A stretch of 32,008 bases of DNA from Oscillospiraceae bacterium (GCA_009784625.1 WRBI01000031.1:1-32008); one strand, 5' to 3'; shown: positions 7,657 through 16,241, numbered from the stretch's first letter. Program-made: numbers and translations. Notes: a model not told the origin generated them from the sequence alone.

Positions 7657-9192
7657 TTATTTAAGCTCGCCGCAAGCCGCCTCGGTCGCTTTAACCAACT
7701 CGCCCGAATCGATAAGCGCGGCCACTTTGTTGAAATCCAGGTAAAGCTCGCGGTCGTCGGTTACTTTGTCAACCACAGAGCGGATCAGGTTGTATGCGGC
7801 CTGTGTACCCTTACCCATCTTTTTGCCGTCGTACTTGTGGTTCAGATCAATCGCCTGTACGGCCGAAAACAGCTCGATCGCAAGGACACGGCTGGCGTTA
7901 AAGTAGATTTCACGGGCTTTGCGCGCCGCAATCGTCCCCATGCTCACATGGTCTTCCTGTCCCGCCGAAGAGGGGATGGAGTCAACCGAGGCCGGGTGCG
8001 CAAGCACCTTGTTTTCAGAAACCAAAGCGGCAGCCGAGTACTGGGCGATCATAAAGCCGGAATGCAGCCCGCCCTGTTCGGTCAGGAAAGCAGGCAGTCC
8101 GCTCAGAGACGGGTTGACCAGACGCTCAATCCGGCGCTCGGATACATTGGCCAGCTCTGCCAGTGCAATGCCCAGAAAGTCAAAGCTGAGCGCCATCGGC
8201 TGACCGTGGAAGTTGCCGCCCGAAACCGCCATATCCTTGTCGGCCAGGATGATCGGGTTGTCGGTGACCGAGTTCATCTCGATGTCTACCTTGCCGGCTA
8301 CATAGCGGATCGCGTCTTTGCTCGCCCCGTGGATCTGAGGGAGACAGCGCAGGGTATACGCGTCCTGTACCCGGATTTGACCGGCCCGGCTGGTTCGCTC
8401 ACTGTCCTTGACCAGTTGCAGCAGATTGGCCGCGGTATCCAGCTGGCCCTGATGCGGCCTGATTTCGTGTATATCGGCCATGTATGCGTCGGTGATGCCG
8501 TTTTGCGACTCTAAGGTCAGAGCTGCCGCGATGTCGCTGACCTTAAGTAAATTGAGCGCATCGTACAGGGTCAGCCCGCCTACCCCGGTCATACACTGGG
8601 TGCCGTTGATTAAAGCGAGCCCCTCTTTTGAGGTCAGCGTAATGGTGGTCAGGCCGGCCCGCTTCATAGCTTCGGCGCCGGAGAGCAGTTCGCCCTTGAA
8701 ATATGCTTCGCCAAGCCCCAAGAGCGGCAAAACCATGTGAGAGAGCGGCGCAAGGTCACCGGAAGAGCCAAGCGAGCCTTTTTCTGGAATGGCCGGGATA
8801 ACGCCTGTATTGAGCATCCCGATCAGCCCCTCGACTGTTTCCAGCCGAATGCCCGAAAAACCCCGGGACAGCGCGTTCACCCTCAGCAAAATAAGTGCGC
8901 GGACACTGTCGACCGGAAGATGATTGCCAACGCCACAGGCGTGAGAGACAATCAGGTTGGTTTGCAATTGTTCGGCCTGTTCTTTTTTGATGCTGACTTT
9001 GCTGAACTCTCCAAAACCAGTGGTAATGCCGTAGACAACGCGCTCTTCCTGAACGAGGCGATCCACATAATCCCTGGACTTTTTGATGGACTGTTTAGCC
9101 GACTCGCTCAGCTCGACCTTGTAGTTTTCCCGCGCAACATTTACGAGGTCACACAGGCGCAAGCTTTTGCCGTCGACTACCGTAGTATGCAC
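7657..9192 (-). CDS. hutH: Histidine ammonia-lyase
   Basis: Converts L-histidine to urocanate and ammonia, the first step of histidine breakdown. The GTG at 9192 is chosen because AAGGGGGGA lies 5 nt before it; the upstream TTG at 9222 has no ribosome site. This gives 511 residues, the usual length. YGITTGFG carries the catalytic tyrosine (about residue 54). The cofactor-forming tripeptide, at residues 143-145 within GSLGSSGDLAPL, is Ser-Ser-Gly where most family members have Ala-Ser-Gly. The rest of the protein is well conserved, so an active enzyme is expected. It is co-oriented with the permease and divergent from the first urocanase. Two promoter candidates lie upstream, one of them a SARP-type site. 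Confidence 0.95.
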   Translation of the reverse strand: MHTTVVDGKSLRLCDLVNVARENYKVELSESAKQSIKKSRDYVDRLVQEERVVYGITTGFGEFSKVSIKKEQAEQLQTNLIVSHACGVGNHLPVDSVRALILLRVNALSRGFSGIRLETVEGLIGMLNTGVIPAIPEKGSLGSSGDLAPLSHMVLPLLGLGEAYFKGELLSGAEAMKRAGLTTITLTSKEGLALINGTQCMTGVGGLTLYDALNLLKVSDIAAALTLESQNGITDAYMADIHEIRPHQGQLDTAANLLQLVKDSERTSRAGQIRVQDAYTLRCLPQIHGASKDAIRYVAGKVDIEMNSVTDNPIILADKDMAVSGGNFHGQPMALSFDFLGIALAELANVSERRIERLVNPSLSGLPAFLTEQGGLHSGFMIAQYSAAALVSENKVLAHPASVDSIPSSAGQEDHVSMGTIAARKAREIYFNASRVLAIELFSAVQAIDLNHKYDGKKMGKGTQAAYNLIRSVVDKVTDDRELYLDFNKVAALIDSGELVKATEAACGELK

Positions 9193-9240
9193 ATTTATCC
9201 CCCCTTGTGTTTTTGTACGCAAATATTTTGGTACAATGTC

Positions 9241-9273
9241 ATTATACTGCTATAACGTCTAACTTCCGTCTAA
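9241..9273 (-). promoter_or_regulatory. SARP-type activator site and -10 box upstream of hutH
   Basis: Read on the minus strand: heptamer TTAGACG (9273-9267), four bases, a second TTAGACG (9262-9256), nine bases, then TATAAT (9246-9241). The two heptamers are 11 bp apart, one helical turn, and occupy the place of the -35 box, for which there is no consensus hexamer. The same arrangement with 17 identical bases occurs upstream of the second urocanase. SARP activators are known to bind heptameric direct repeats at 11-bp spacing about 8 bp from the -10. Confidence 0.7.
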
Positions 9274-9324
9274 TTCTCACAAAAGTTGAGTGTTCGTACA
9301 CAATATCTAGGTAATATACCTCTA

Positions 9325-9353
9325 ATAATAGTATACTCTGCTGTTAAAGTCAA
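9325..9353 (-). promoter_or_regulatory. Upstream sigma-A-type promoter for hutH
   Basis: On the minus strand TTGACT, a 17-bp spacer and TATTAT form a good constitutive promoter about 80 bp upstream of the SARP-type promoter. It would give hutH a basal transcript through that region. Confidence 0.6.
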
Positions 9354-9484
9354 CACGCTATAGTAAGTTTATTTATAATTTGTTCAAATTATGGCAATAA
9401 TTAATTTCTTCCTCAGAAAGTACGCACAGTTCACATTGCATCGGAACCCACGTTTATCGACAGCTTGTCCCTTATTCAATTTAA

Positions 9485-9498
9485 CGCACCGTTGTGCG
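9485..9498. repeat. Palindrome CGCAC-N4-GTGCG in the hutH/urocanase intergenic region
   Basis: A perfect 5-bp inverted repeat with a 4-bp centre. A 16-bp stretch over it (9485-9500) matches 14 of 16 bases of 7629-7644 in the hutH-permease gap. It may be an operator for a dimeric regulator; no binding protein can be named. Confidence 0.35.
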
Positions 9499-9517
9499 AA
9501 CATTTTGCCGTCCCCGA

Positions 9518-9546
9518 TTGATTTTGCACACGAATTCTGGTAGACT
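9518..9546 (+). promoter_or_regulatory. Weak candidate promoter of the first urocanase gene
   Basis: TTGATT, 17 bp and TAGACT lie 35 bp upstream of the TTG start, matching consensus at about 4 of 6 bases in each box. The alternative TTGCAC-16-TAAAAC overlaps it. Neither is strong, so a regulator is probably needed. Confidence 0.3.
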
Positions 9547-9580
9547 AAAACCATATATATTGCGGAGGTGAGGTGGGGCT

Positions 9581-11599
9581 TTGCGCAACATTGAAATGGA
9601 CGAGGCAATGAAAATCAAGCTGGAAAGCGCCCTGCCGGCCTACCCGAAATTCCGGGAAGGTGTCCGCCGCGCGCCTTCGCGCGGGTTTCGGCTGACCAAA
9701 AGCCAGACAAAGATCGCGCTGATGAACGCGCTGAGGTATATTCCCGAGCCGCTGCATGAAGCGATTGCGCCTGAGTTTTTGAATGAGCTCAAGACGTATG
9801 GCCGAATCTATGGTTACCGATTTCGCCCGGACGGGCATATCCGCGGCAGGGCAATTGCCGGGTATAAGGGCAATTGTACCGAAGGCAAAGCCTTTCAGGT
9901 CATGATCGACAACAATCTGGATTTCGACATCGCGCTTTATCCGTACGAGCTGGTGACTTACGGCGAGACCGGCAGTGTTTTTCAAAACTGGATGCAGTAC
10001 CTGCTGGTCAAAAAATACTTGGAGTCGCTCACCCAGGATCAGACGCTGGTCATCCAGTCCGGCCACCCGCTCGGGTTGTTTCCCAGCAAGCCTCAAGCCC
10101 CGCGGGTGATCATCACAAACGCTATGATGGTGGGGATGTTCGACAACCCGGGCGATTGGGAAGTCGCTGCCGAAATGGGGGTCGCCAACTACGGCCAGAT
10201 GACGGCCGGTGACTGGATGGGGATCGGCCCGCAAGGGGTGGTGCACGAAACATTCACCACACTTTTGTACGCCGGGCGCGCTCAGCTTGGCATCCCGCAA
10301 AACAGCAACCTGGCCGGTGTTTTGATCGTGAGCAGCGGACTGGGCGGACTGAGCGGCGCACAGCCAAAAGCCATCGAGATCACCGGCGGAGTCGGCTTGA
10401 TCGCCGAAGTGGACAAAGGCCGGATAAACGGCTATCTGGACAAAGGGTGGCTGGCCCGCTGCACCGACAGCCCGGAAAAAGCGTTCGAGCTGGCCAGCGA
10501 ATATGTCCACAAGCGCCGGCCGATCTCAATCGCTTACCACGGCAACATTGTAGATTTGCTCCAATACGCGGTTGACCGCGAGATACATATCCCGATCCTG
10601 ACCGACCAGACCTCCTGTCACGAAGCGTACGCCGGCGGCTACTGCCCGCATGGAATCACAGTCGAGCAGCGGACAAAGATGCTCAAAAGCAAGCCGGCCG
10701 AATTTCGCGCGGCGGTTGACCGTTCGCTGCGCGCCCACTACCGGCTGATCAAGACGCTCTACGACCGTGGAACATACTTTTTCGACTACGGCAATTCATT
10801 CCTCAAAGCGGTTTACGACGCGGGGGTCAAAGAGATTTCGCGCAACGGGATTGACGCCAAAGACGGATTTATATATCCGAGCTATATTGAAGACATTATC
10901 GGCTCGCATATGTTTGACTGCGGCTACGGCCCGTTCCGGTGGATCTGCCTGAGCGGGGACGCCGAAGATCTGGAAAAAACCGACCGCGCGGCCATCGAGT
11001 GCCTTGAACCCAACCGGTGTATCCAAGACCACGACAACTGGGTCTGGATAAAAAATGCCAGCGAAAATAAGCTGGTAGTCGGCACAAGGGCGCGGGTACT
11101 TTATCAGGACGCGCGGGGGCGGACAAAAATCGCGCACAAGTTCAACGAAATGGTGCGAACCGGCGCGCTCAAAGGCCCGGTTCTGCTGGGCCGAAACCAT
11201 GTTGACCTTTCCGGCACAGATTCGCCTTTCCGCGAGACTTCCAATATAAAAGACGGCTCGAATATTATGGCCGACATGTCGATTCACTGCTTTGCCGGCA
11301 ACTGTGCGCGGGGGATGAGTCTGGTCTCTCTGCACAACGGCGGCGGGGTCGGGATCGGCAAAGCAATCAACGGCGGCTTTGGCATGGTGCTGGACGGCTC
11401 TGACCGGGCGGCGCGAATGGCAGAGGACGCGCTGCAATGGGACGTAATCGGCGGGGTGGCCAGAAGAGGCTGGGCCCGCAACAAAAGCGCAATCGAAGCC
11501 TGTATCGCCTATAACCGCGAAAGCGCGGGCAGGGGACACATCACCCTGCCAATCATCCCGGATGCTGATTTGATAGAAAGGCTGATTGCGGATAGTTAG
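9581..11599 (+). CDS. hutU: Urocanate hydratase, long type, copy 1
   Basis: Hydrates urocanate to imidazolonepropionate using tightly bound NAD+. The 672-residue product is of the long form (about 670 residues, as in animals and many anaerobes) rather than the 550-residue form of Pseudomonas and Bacillus. Conserved stretches include GNCTEGKAFQVMIDNN, the NAD-loop region SSGLGGLSGAQPKA, YHGNIVDLL, DQTSCHEAY, GYGPFRWICLSG and HNGGGVGIGKAINGGFGM. A TTG start at 9581 is used: GGAGGTGAGG precedes it by 7 nt and the N-terminus aligns with copy 2. It is roughly 60% identical by eye to the second urocanase at 16528. The regulator gene follows 75 bp downstream, probably on the same transcript. Confidence 0.95.
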   Translation: MRNIEMDEAMKIKLESALPAYPKFREGVRRAPSRGFRLTKSQTKIALMNALRYIPEPLHEAIAPEFLNELKTYGRIYGYRFRPDGHIRGRAIAGYKGNCTEGKAFQVMIDNNLDFDIALYPYELVTYGETGSVFQNWMQYLLVKKYLESLTQDQTLVIQSGHPLGLFPSKPQAPRVIITNAMMVGMFDNPGDWEVAAEMGVANYGQMTAGDWMGIGPQGVVHETFTTLLYAGRAQLGIPQNSNLAGVLIVSSGLGGLSGAQPKAIEITGGVGLIAEVDKGRINGYLDKGWLARCTDSPEKAFELASEYVHKRRPISIAYHGNIVDLLQYAVDREIHIPILTDQTSCHEAYAGGYCPHGITVEQRTKMLKSKPAEFRAAVDRSLRAHYRLIKTLYDRGTYFFDYGNSFLKAVYDAGVKEISRNGIDAKDGFIYPSYIEDIIGSHMFDCGYGPFRWICLSGDAEDLEKTDRAAIECLEPNRCIQDHDNWVWIKNASENKLVVGTRARVLYQDARGRTKIAHKFNEMVRTGALKGPVLLGRNHVDLSGTDSPFRETSNIKDGSNIMADMSIHCFAGNCARGMSLVSLHNGGGVGIGKAINGGFGMVLDGSDRAARMAEDALQWDVIGGVARRGWARNKSAIEACIAYNRESAGRGHITLPIIPDADLIERLIADS

Positions 11600-11674
11600 A
11601 TAACCGCTCCGCTGAAAGTGAAATAGACCGCACCACCCTATTAAAGACACATCTAAATCCAAAAAACAGGGGAG

Positions 11675-14659
11675 GTGACCGACACGCAAAGCATAGAGAT
11701 CAACCTGTTGCAGATACCCCGTGTCCAAGTTGACGGCGCTGAAGTCACATTCCCCCTGCGCCGGGCTGAGGCGCTGCTCTATTACATGGCCTGCAAACGC
11801 TTGGCTACCCGCAAAGAGCTGGTTGACCTGATCTGGGAGACCTGTGACGCAGAGCTGGGCCACAAAAATTTGCGCAATGCCATGTACGTGCTCAAAAAAG
11901 CGCTGGGCGCCGAAGTTTTACTCACCCCGCGCAAAACCACCATACTGCTAAACCCCGACCTGTCCATCGTCTGCGATTATACCCGGTTTATGGAGGAAGA
12001 AGACTTTCACGCTTACCGCGGACAGTTCTTGAGCGGATTTCACATCAAAGGGGCAGATTCGTTTGACCAGTGGGTCGAGCGCGCCCGCGAAAAAGTGCGG
12101 GAAGAATACCTTGCGTACCTTTCGCGCTTGATCCAGGGGGCCAGCCAAAAGGGTGCGGTTGCGCGGGCGGTTCACTATGCTCTGGATTACCTGCGCGAAG
12201 AGCCGTCCGATGAGAAGATGAGCTTGTTCTTGATGGAACTTTACCGGTCGGCGGGCAGTTATCAAAAGGCGGCAGAAGCGTATGCAAATTTGCGGGAATA
12301 CCTCAAAGAGGAGCTGGGGATCGTTCCGCTGGCCGAGACCACACGGGCTTACTACGAGATGTTAAACGAGTGGAACTTAACCGCCGCCGACGCGACCAGG
12401 TGGTCCGGGGTGTTGTTCCCTTCTCGGGCACGGCTGTACGACGCCATCAAAAGCACACTTCACCAGTTCGACAAAGAGGGTGGAAACGCGGGTCGGCACC
12501 TTCACCTTTCTGGGGAAGCAGGCGCGGGCAAGACCTTTCTGCTCGAAGGCGCGCTTGGCAGCGTGGCTTTTAAAAACACAAAGCTTACACGGGGCAAATG
12601 CTTTGAAACCGAGACCGGACGGCCTTACCATGCCTGGCAGCCGGTGCTGATGGATGCGGTCGAGTTTGCGAAAGAAGGCGAGATAGCGCTTTCCGGCAAA
12701 GTTCTCAGGCGATTGGCGGGGGCTTTCCCGCCGCTGGAAGGATATCTTGCGGACAGCTATAGTGATGGCTGTGCAGCGCCGGGCAGCATACTTGATGACT
12801 TTGTTTACATCTTTCATCTTATCCTGCGCAGGCAGCGGATGGTGGTCATCCTTGAGAACATCCAGTGGATGGACGCGCCGGGCGCGGCTTTGCTGGATGC
12901 GCTGGCACGGCGTTTCCACACCGGGCAGCTGCTGCTGATCACGCTGGGGCAGGATTTTTTGCCCACCCATATGCGGGATTACCTCCGGCTGGCCGAAAGC
13001 GACCGGCTGCTTGGACAGGAGCAGATACCCGGATTGAGCTTAGACGACGTTTCGATGCTGATCCAAGAACAGTGCGGAAGCGAGGCCGCGCGCCTGACGG
13101 CCGCCCAAATCCTAAAAGAAACAGCCGGGAACCTTTCACTGATCAGCTCGGTTTTGCATCCCCGCCCGGCCGACGAGATCGCCGACACACTGCTTGCCCG
13201 CTCCCGAGACCTTTTGGCCAAGCGGGTCGAGCAGCTCAGCGCCGGCGGCCGCGCGCTGCTTGAAATGCTCTCGTTTTTTCCGGGCGGCGCGCCTTGCCGG
13301 ATTCTCGCCGCTCTCTGTGAGATGGAGCGCAAAGATTTGTCGGCTGCCTGCGGTGAGCTGAAACGCCGCGGTTTTGTAAAAGAAGTTGACCAGGGCGATC
13401 AGACCCTGTTGACTTTTTTACATCAGAACACCCGGGAGCGAATTTACCTTGGCCACCCGGCCTTAGAGCGGCTGGCCATTCACGAAAGGATTGCGCGCCT
13501 GCTTCGCCAACAGCCGGCGCCGCCCACCGGTGAGGTTTACGTGCAGGTCGAATATCACCTGACACAGTCGGGAAACGGGCCGGCGGCCATTCTCTGTAAG
13601 GCGGACAGGCTTGCGATGTTTGCGTCCGACTGCTTTCGCAGCTTGCCTGCACTGCAGGGGGCTGAGCCCGGCCTTAAGCAGTCGCTGTCCGCCCACCACC
13701 TTGAGCTTGAAACAGCGCTGACCGCGCTTGGACAGATGGCCCCGCTGTCCGACAGCTTAGAAGCTTGCCATGCGCGGCTGACCCTGCTGAATACGGCCAT
13801 GACACTGCTGTCCGGAAGCGAGGCGCAGGCGCTGAAAATGGCTGTCAGCATCGTCTCTTGCTGCGACGACGCGGCGATCTTTTTGCTGGTGCACTATTTT
13901 TGTGAATACGAAAGGCAGACCATCCACCCTGACCGGAGCGGCCTGCCGGGCGTCATCCGCCGCGCCCGCCAAAAATATGACGGCCAAAGCCGGGTTTGTA
14001 TTTTCCTGCATTGGCTGGAGGGGCGATTGCATGCCCAAAACGGTGAATACGAGCAAGCCGCGGCCTGTCTGCAAAGCGGGCTGAAGCTGGCCGGTCAAAG
14101 CGGGCTGGTCAAAGCCGGAATACTGCATGCCCAAGGAGTTTTGCTGCTCAGGCAAAAGCGGTATGGCCAAGCGCACAGCGCGCTCACAAAAGCGATTGAC
14201 TCGCTGGGTGACGCCGAACCCTGCGCCGGGATGTCTTTTATTTACTTAGATTGCAGTCTGGCTGAAAGCTTTCGCGGTGATCGGGAGGCCGCCCGGCAGA
14301 TGGCGCACACCGCAGCCAGTCTGGCTGTCAAAGGGGCGGATGCCACCGGGCTGGTGGCCGCGTATGCCCGCCTGGCGGTTTTATCGGCTAATAATCAACC
14401 GGAGGCGCTTGGTTTTCTGCAAAAAGCCGCCGAGCTGGCCGACCAGGCGTCTTCCCCCCATGAACATGGGCTTGTCTGTTACGCAAAGGCCGCGCTTCGG
14501 CACAGCCTTGACGGAGCGGTGGATGCCGGCGGCCGGCTGGCCGGGGAATTAAACCAGCCCCTTTCGGTCTACTGCCGAAAAGGGCTGATGCTGCTGTCCA
14601 CAGTCAAGGACACAATCGAGCAGGAAGAATTGCGCGGCTTGCTGGCTTTGCCGCACTGA
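11675..14659 (+). CDS. Large SARP-type regulator: winged helix, BTAD, P-loop ATPase, TPR-like C-terminus
   Basis: A 994-residue protein with the order expected of large SARP/AfsR-like activators. An OmpR-type winged helix (about 5-95) is followed by a bacterial transcriptional activator domain (about 96-235). An ATPase module has Walker A GEAGAGKT (280-287) and Walker B VVILENIQWMD (390-400). A long alpha-helical, TPR-like region extends to the end. In known SARPs the first two domains bind direct repeats of heptamers and contact RNA polymerase. It lies inside the histidine-degradation cluster, between two matching heptamer sites, and is a strong candidate activator of the pathway. The start is uncertain: GTG 11675 lies inside a perfect GGAGGTGA, and a start at ACG 11684 or ATA 11693 would suit the spacing better. 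The ligand is unknown. Confidence 0.87.
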   Translation: MTDTQSIEINLLQIPRVQVDGAEVTFPLRRAEALLYYMACKRLATRKELVDLIWETCDAELGHKNLRNAMYVLKKALGAEVLLTPRKTTILLNPDLSIVCDYTRFMEEEDFHAYRGQFLSGFHIKGADSFDQWVERAREKVREEYLAYLSRLIQGASQKGAVARAVHYALDYLREEPSDEKMSLFLMELYRSAGSYQKAAEAYANLREYLKEELGIVPLAETTRAYYEMLNEWNLTAADATRWSGVLFPSRARLYDAIKSTLHQFDKEGGNAGRHLHLSGEAGAGKTFLLEGALGSVAFKNTKLTRGKCFETETGRPYHAWQPVLMDAVEFAKEGEIALSGKVLRRLAGAFPPLEGYLADSYSDGCAAPGSILDDFVYIFHLILRRQRMVVILENIQWMDAPGAALLDALARRFHTGQLLLITLGQDFLPTHMRDYLRLAESDRLLGQEQIPGLSLDDVSMLIQEQCGSEAARLTAAQILKETAGNLSLISSVLHPRPADEIADTLLARSRDLLAKRVEQLSAGGRALLEMLSFFPGGAPCRILAALCEMERKDLSAACGELKRRGFVKEVDQGDQTLLTFLHQNTRERIYLGHPALERLAIHERIARLLRQQPAPPTGEVYVQVEYHLTQSGNGPAAILCKADRLAMFASDCFRSLPALQGAEPGLKQSLSAHHLELETALTALGQMAPLSDSLEACHARLTLLNTAMTLLSGSEAQALKMAVSIVSCCDDAAIFLLVHYFCEYERQTIHPDRSGLPGVIRRARQKYDGQSRVCIFLHWLEGRLHAQNGEYEQAAACLQSGLKLAGQSGLVKAGILHAQGVLLLRQKRYGQAHSALTKAIDSLGDAEPCAGMSFIYLDCSLAESFRGDREAARQMAHTAASLAVKGADATGLVAAYARLAVLSANNQPEALGFLQKAAELADQASSPHEHGLVCYAKAALRHSLDGAVDAGGRLAGELNQPLSVYCRKGLMLLSTVKDTIEQEELRGLLALPH

Positions 14660-14683
14660 TGGCTGTCGGCAATAGAACACTTT

Positions 14684-14884
14684 GGGCCTGTTGACATAAA
14701 GCTAACGACCCGTATTTTTGGCGATTTTAATGCCTTTCTGCGTTGTCGTCACAAAATACTGACGATGAGCGCCCACACAGCGAAGAGTCTCAGCGGAATA
14801 CATCTAGTATTCCTCAATCCTCCGCCTTGAAATGCACTCAAAATCGCTCAAAAATCCGTGCATTCCATTTATGTCAACAGACCC
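14684..14884. mobile_element. 201-bp MITE-like element with terminal inverted repeats
   Basis: The ends, GGGCCTGTTGACATAAA (14684-14700) and TTTATGTCAACAGACCC (14868-14884), are inverted copies with one mismatch in 17. The repeat symmetry continues imperfectly inward (CGTATTTTTGGCGATTTT against CGGATTTTTGAGCGATTTT), so the whole block can fold into a long hairpin. It fills the gap between the convergent regulator and hutI genes and ends at the base before the hutI stop codon. There is no coding frame of interest. It looks like a dispersed non-autonomous repeat and may also serve as a terminator. Confidence 0.7.
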
Positions 14885-16117
14885 TTAGCAGTTTTGCGCG
14901 ACAACTTTCCCTTTCTTGACTACTGAGTTCACCAGGTTGTTGCCGTAGCGGTAAAAAATATAGTCAAGGTCGGGCGAATTCCAAATGACCAGGTCGGCCT
15001 GCTTGCCGACTTCAAGGGTGCCAATTTGATCAGCTCGCCCAATGGCCGCCGCGCCGTTTAAAGTGACGGCGGTCAAAACTTCGGCGGGGTTCATCCTATA
15101 TCTATTACAGGCGAGATACATAGGCAATTGCAGGTTTAAGTTGGGGTTGGAACCGGGGTTGAAATCGGTACAAACGGCCACCGCGACACCGGCCAGAATC
15201 ATATCGCGAGCTCTGGCATAGTCCTTGCCCAAATGAAAAGATGTACCGGGCAACAGACAAGCCACCACATTGTTGTCCGCAAGCGCCTGAATCCCCTCGT
15301 CGCTTGCCTGGATTAGATGTTCAGCCGAGAGACACCCGGCGCTTGCCGCCATTTCCGCCCCGCCGATCGGGTTGATTTCGTCGACATGCGCCTTGGGAAT
15401 TAGCCCGTGTTCGACCGCTTTGCCCAGAATGTAGCTGGCCTCTTTGGTGGTAAAGACGGCTGTCTCGCAAAAGATGTCACAAAACTCAGCCAGCCCTTCG
15501 GCTTTGACGGCGGGCATCATCACATCGCATACAAGGTCGATGTACTCTTCGCGGTCACAGCGATATTCAGGCGGGATTGCGTGCGCACCCATGAATGTAC
15601 GCACTAGCTCAACCTGTGCGTGCTCACCCAGTTTTTTTGCGACACGCAGCTGTTTTAGCTCATCCGCCAAATTCAGCCCGTAGCCGCTTTTGCATTCAAT
15701 GGTGGTGCTGCCGTGCGCGAGCATGTCGCTTAACAGCCCCATTCCTTTTTCGAACAGCTCGTCCTCCGACGCTTCCCGAGTTTTGCCGACGGTGTCCAGA
15801 ATGCCGCCGCCCGAGCGCAAAATATCCAGATAAGACTCACCGGCCAGCTTGCGCGCCATTTCTTTCTGACGCCAGCCGCCAAAGACCAGATGGGTGTGCG
15901 CGTCAACCAAACCCGGCGTTACCAAACGGCCCTCGCAGTCGATGGTTTTATCCGCTGCCGGTGCCCTTTCGCAAAGGCCAATGTAGGCGATTCTGCCGGC
16001 TTCGATTCCAACCGCGGCCTTCTCAATCAGGGTGATCTCTCCCTGACTCTTGCCTTTTGCGGCTGTATTGCCCACCGGGGTTGCCAACACGCCGATGTTT
16101 TTGAGTATCAGTTCCAA
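14885..16117 (-). CDS. hutI: Imidazolonepropionase
   Basis: Opens the ring of imidazolonepropionate to give N-formimino-L-glutamate, the third step of histidine breakdown. It is an amidohydrolase with metal-binding HTH in DAHTHLVFGG (His at about 74 and 76 from the chosen start), further conserved histidines in PKAHVDEINPIGGAEMAA and LSAEHL, and Asp in CTDFNPGSNPN. The frame is open from 16273, but homology begins near LILKNIGVLATP. A TTG at 16117, 10 nt after GGAG, gives a normal 410-411 residue enzyme; GTG at 16126 is the alternative but lies too close to GGAG. It is divergent from the second urocanase and convergent with the regulator. Confidence 0.93.
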   Translation of the reverse strand: MELILKNIGVLATPVGNTAAKGKSQGEITLIEKAAVGIEAGRIAYIGLCERAPAADKTIDCEGRLVTPGLVDAHTHLVFGGWRQKEMARKLAGESYLDILRSGGGILDTVGKTREASEDELFEKGMGLLSDMLAHGSTTIECKSGYGLNLADELKQLRVAKKLGEHAQVELVRTFMGAHAIPPEYRCDREEYIDLVCDVMMPAVKAEGLAEFCDIFCETAVFTTKEASYILGKAVEHGLIPKAHVDEINPIGGAEMAASAGCLSAEHLIQASDEGIQALADNNVVACLLPGTSFHLGKDYARARDMILAGVAVAVCTDFNPGSNPNLNLQLPMYLACNRYRMNPAEVLTAVTLNGAAAIGRADQIGTLEVGKQADLVIWNSPDLDYIFYRYGNNLVNSVVKKGKVVAQNC

Positions 16118-16235
16118 TGCATCCACACTCCATTCTTTGTCTGCGGCCACGCTGAGGACAGGCTGTGCGAGGCCGGGTAAACCGAACCGGCCTATCCGTA
16201 TATATTTCGCGTGCAAGGTAAAACGCACATAAATA

Positions 16236-16241
16236 GTTATA
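16236..16241 (-). promoter_or_regulatory. Candidate -10 box of hutI
   Basis: TATAAC on the minus strand lies about 120 bp upstream of the TTG start. No acceptable -35 hexamer is found 17 bp upstream; the palindrome at 16262-16275 lies there instead, about 20 bp away. An activator- or repressor-dependent promoter would fit. Confidence 0.4.

Noticed and set aside
9541-9561. A third SARP half-site (TAGAC-N10-TATATT) upstream of the first urocanase
   Set aside because: The upstream repeat is absent, and a start from TATATT would fall inside the ribosome binding site, so the match is probably chance.
9545-10510. 321-codon open frame on the minus strand opposite the first urocanase
   Set aside because: It lies wholly inside a strongly conserved coding gene, has no ribosome site of note and resembles no protein family; high-GC coding sequence often leaves the opposite strand open. 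The same holds for 10796-11863 (minus) and 4318-5175 (plus).
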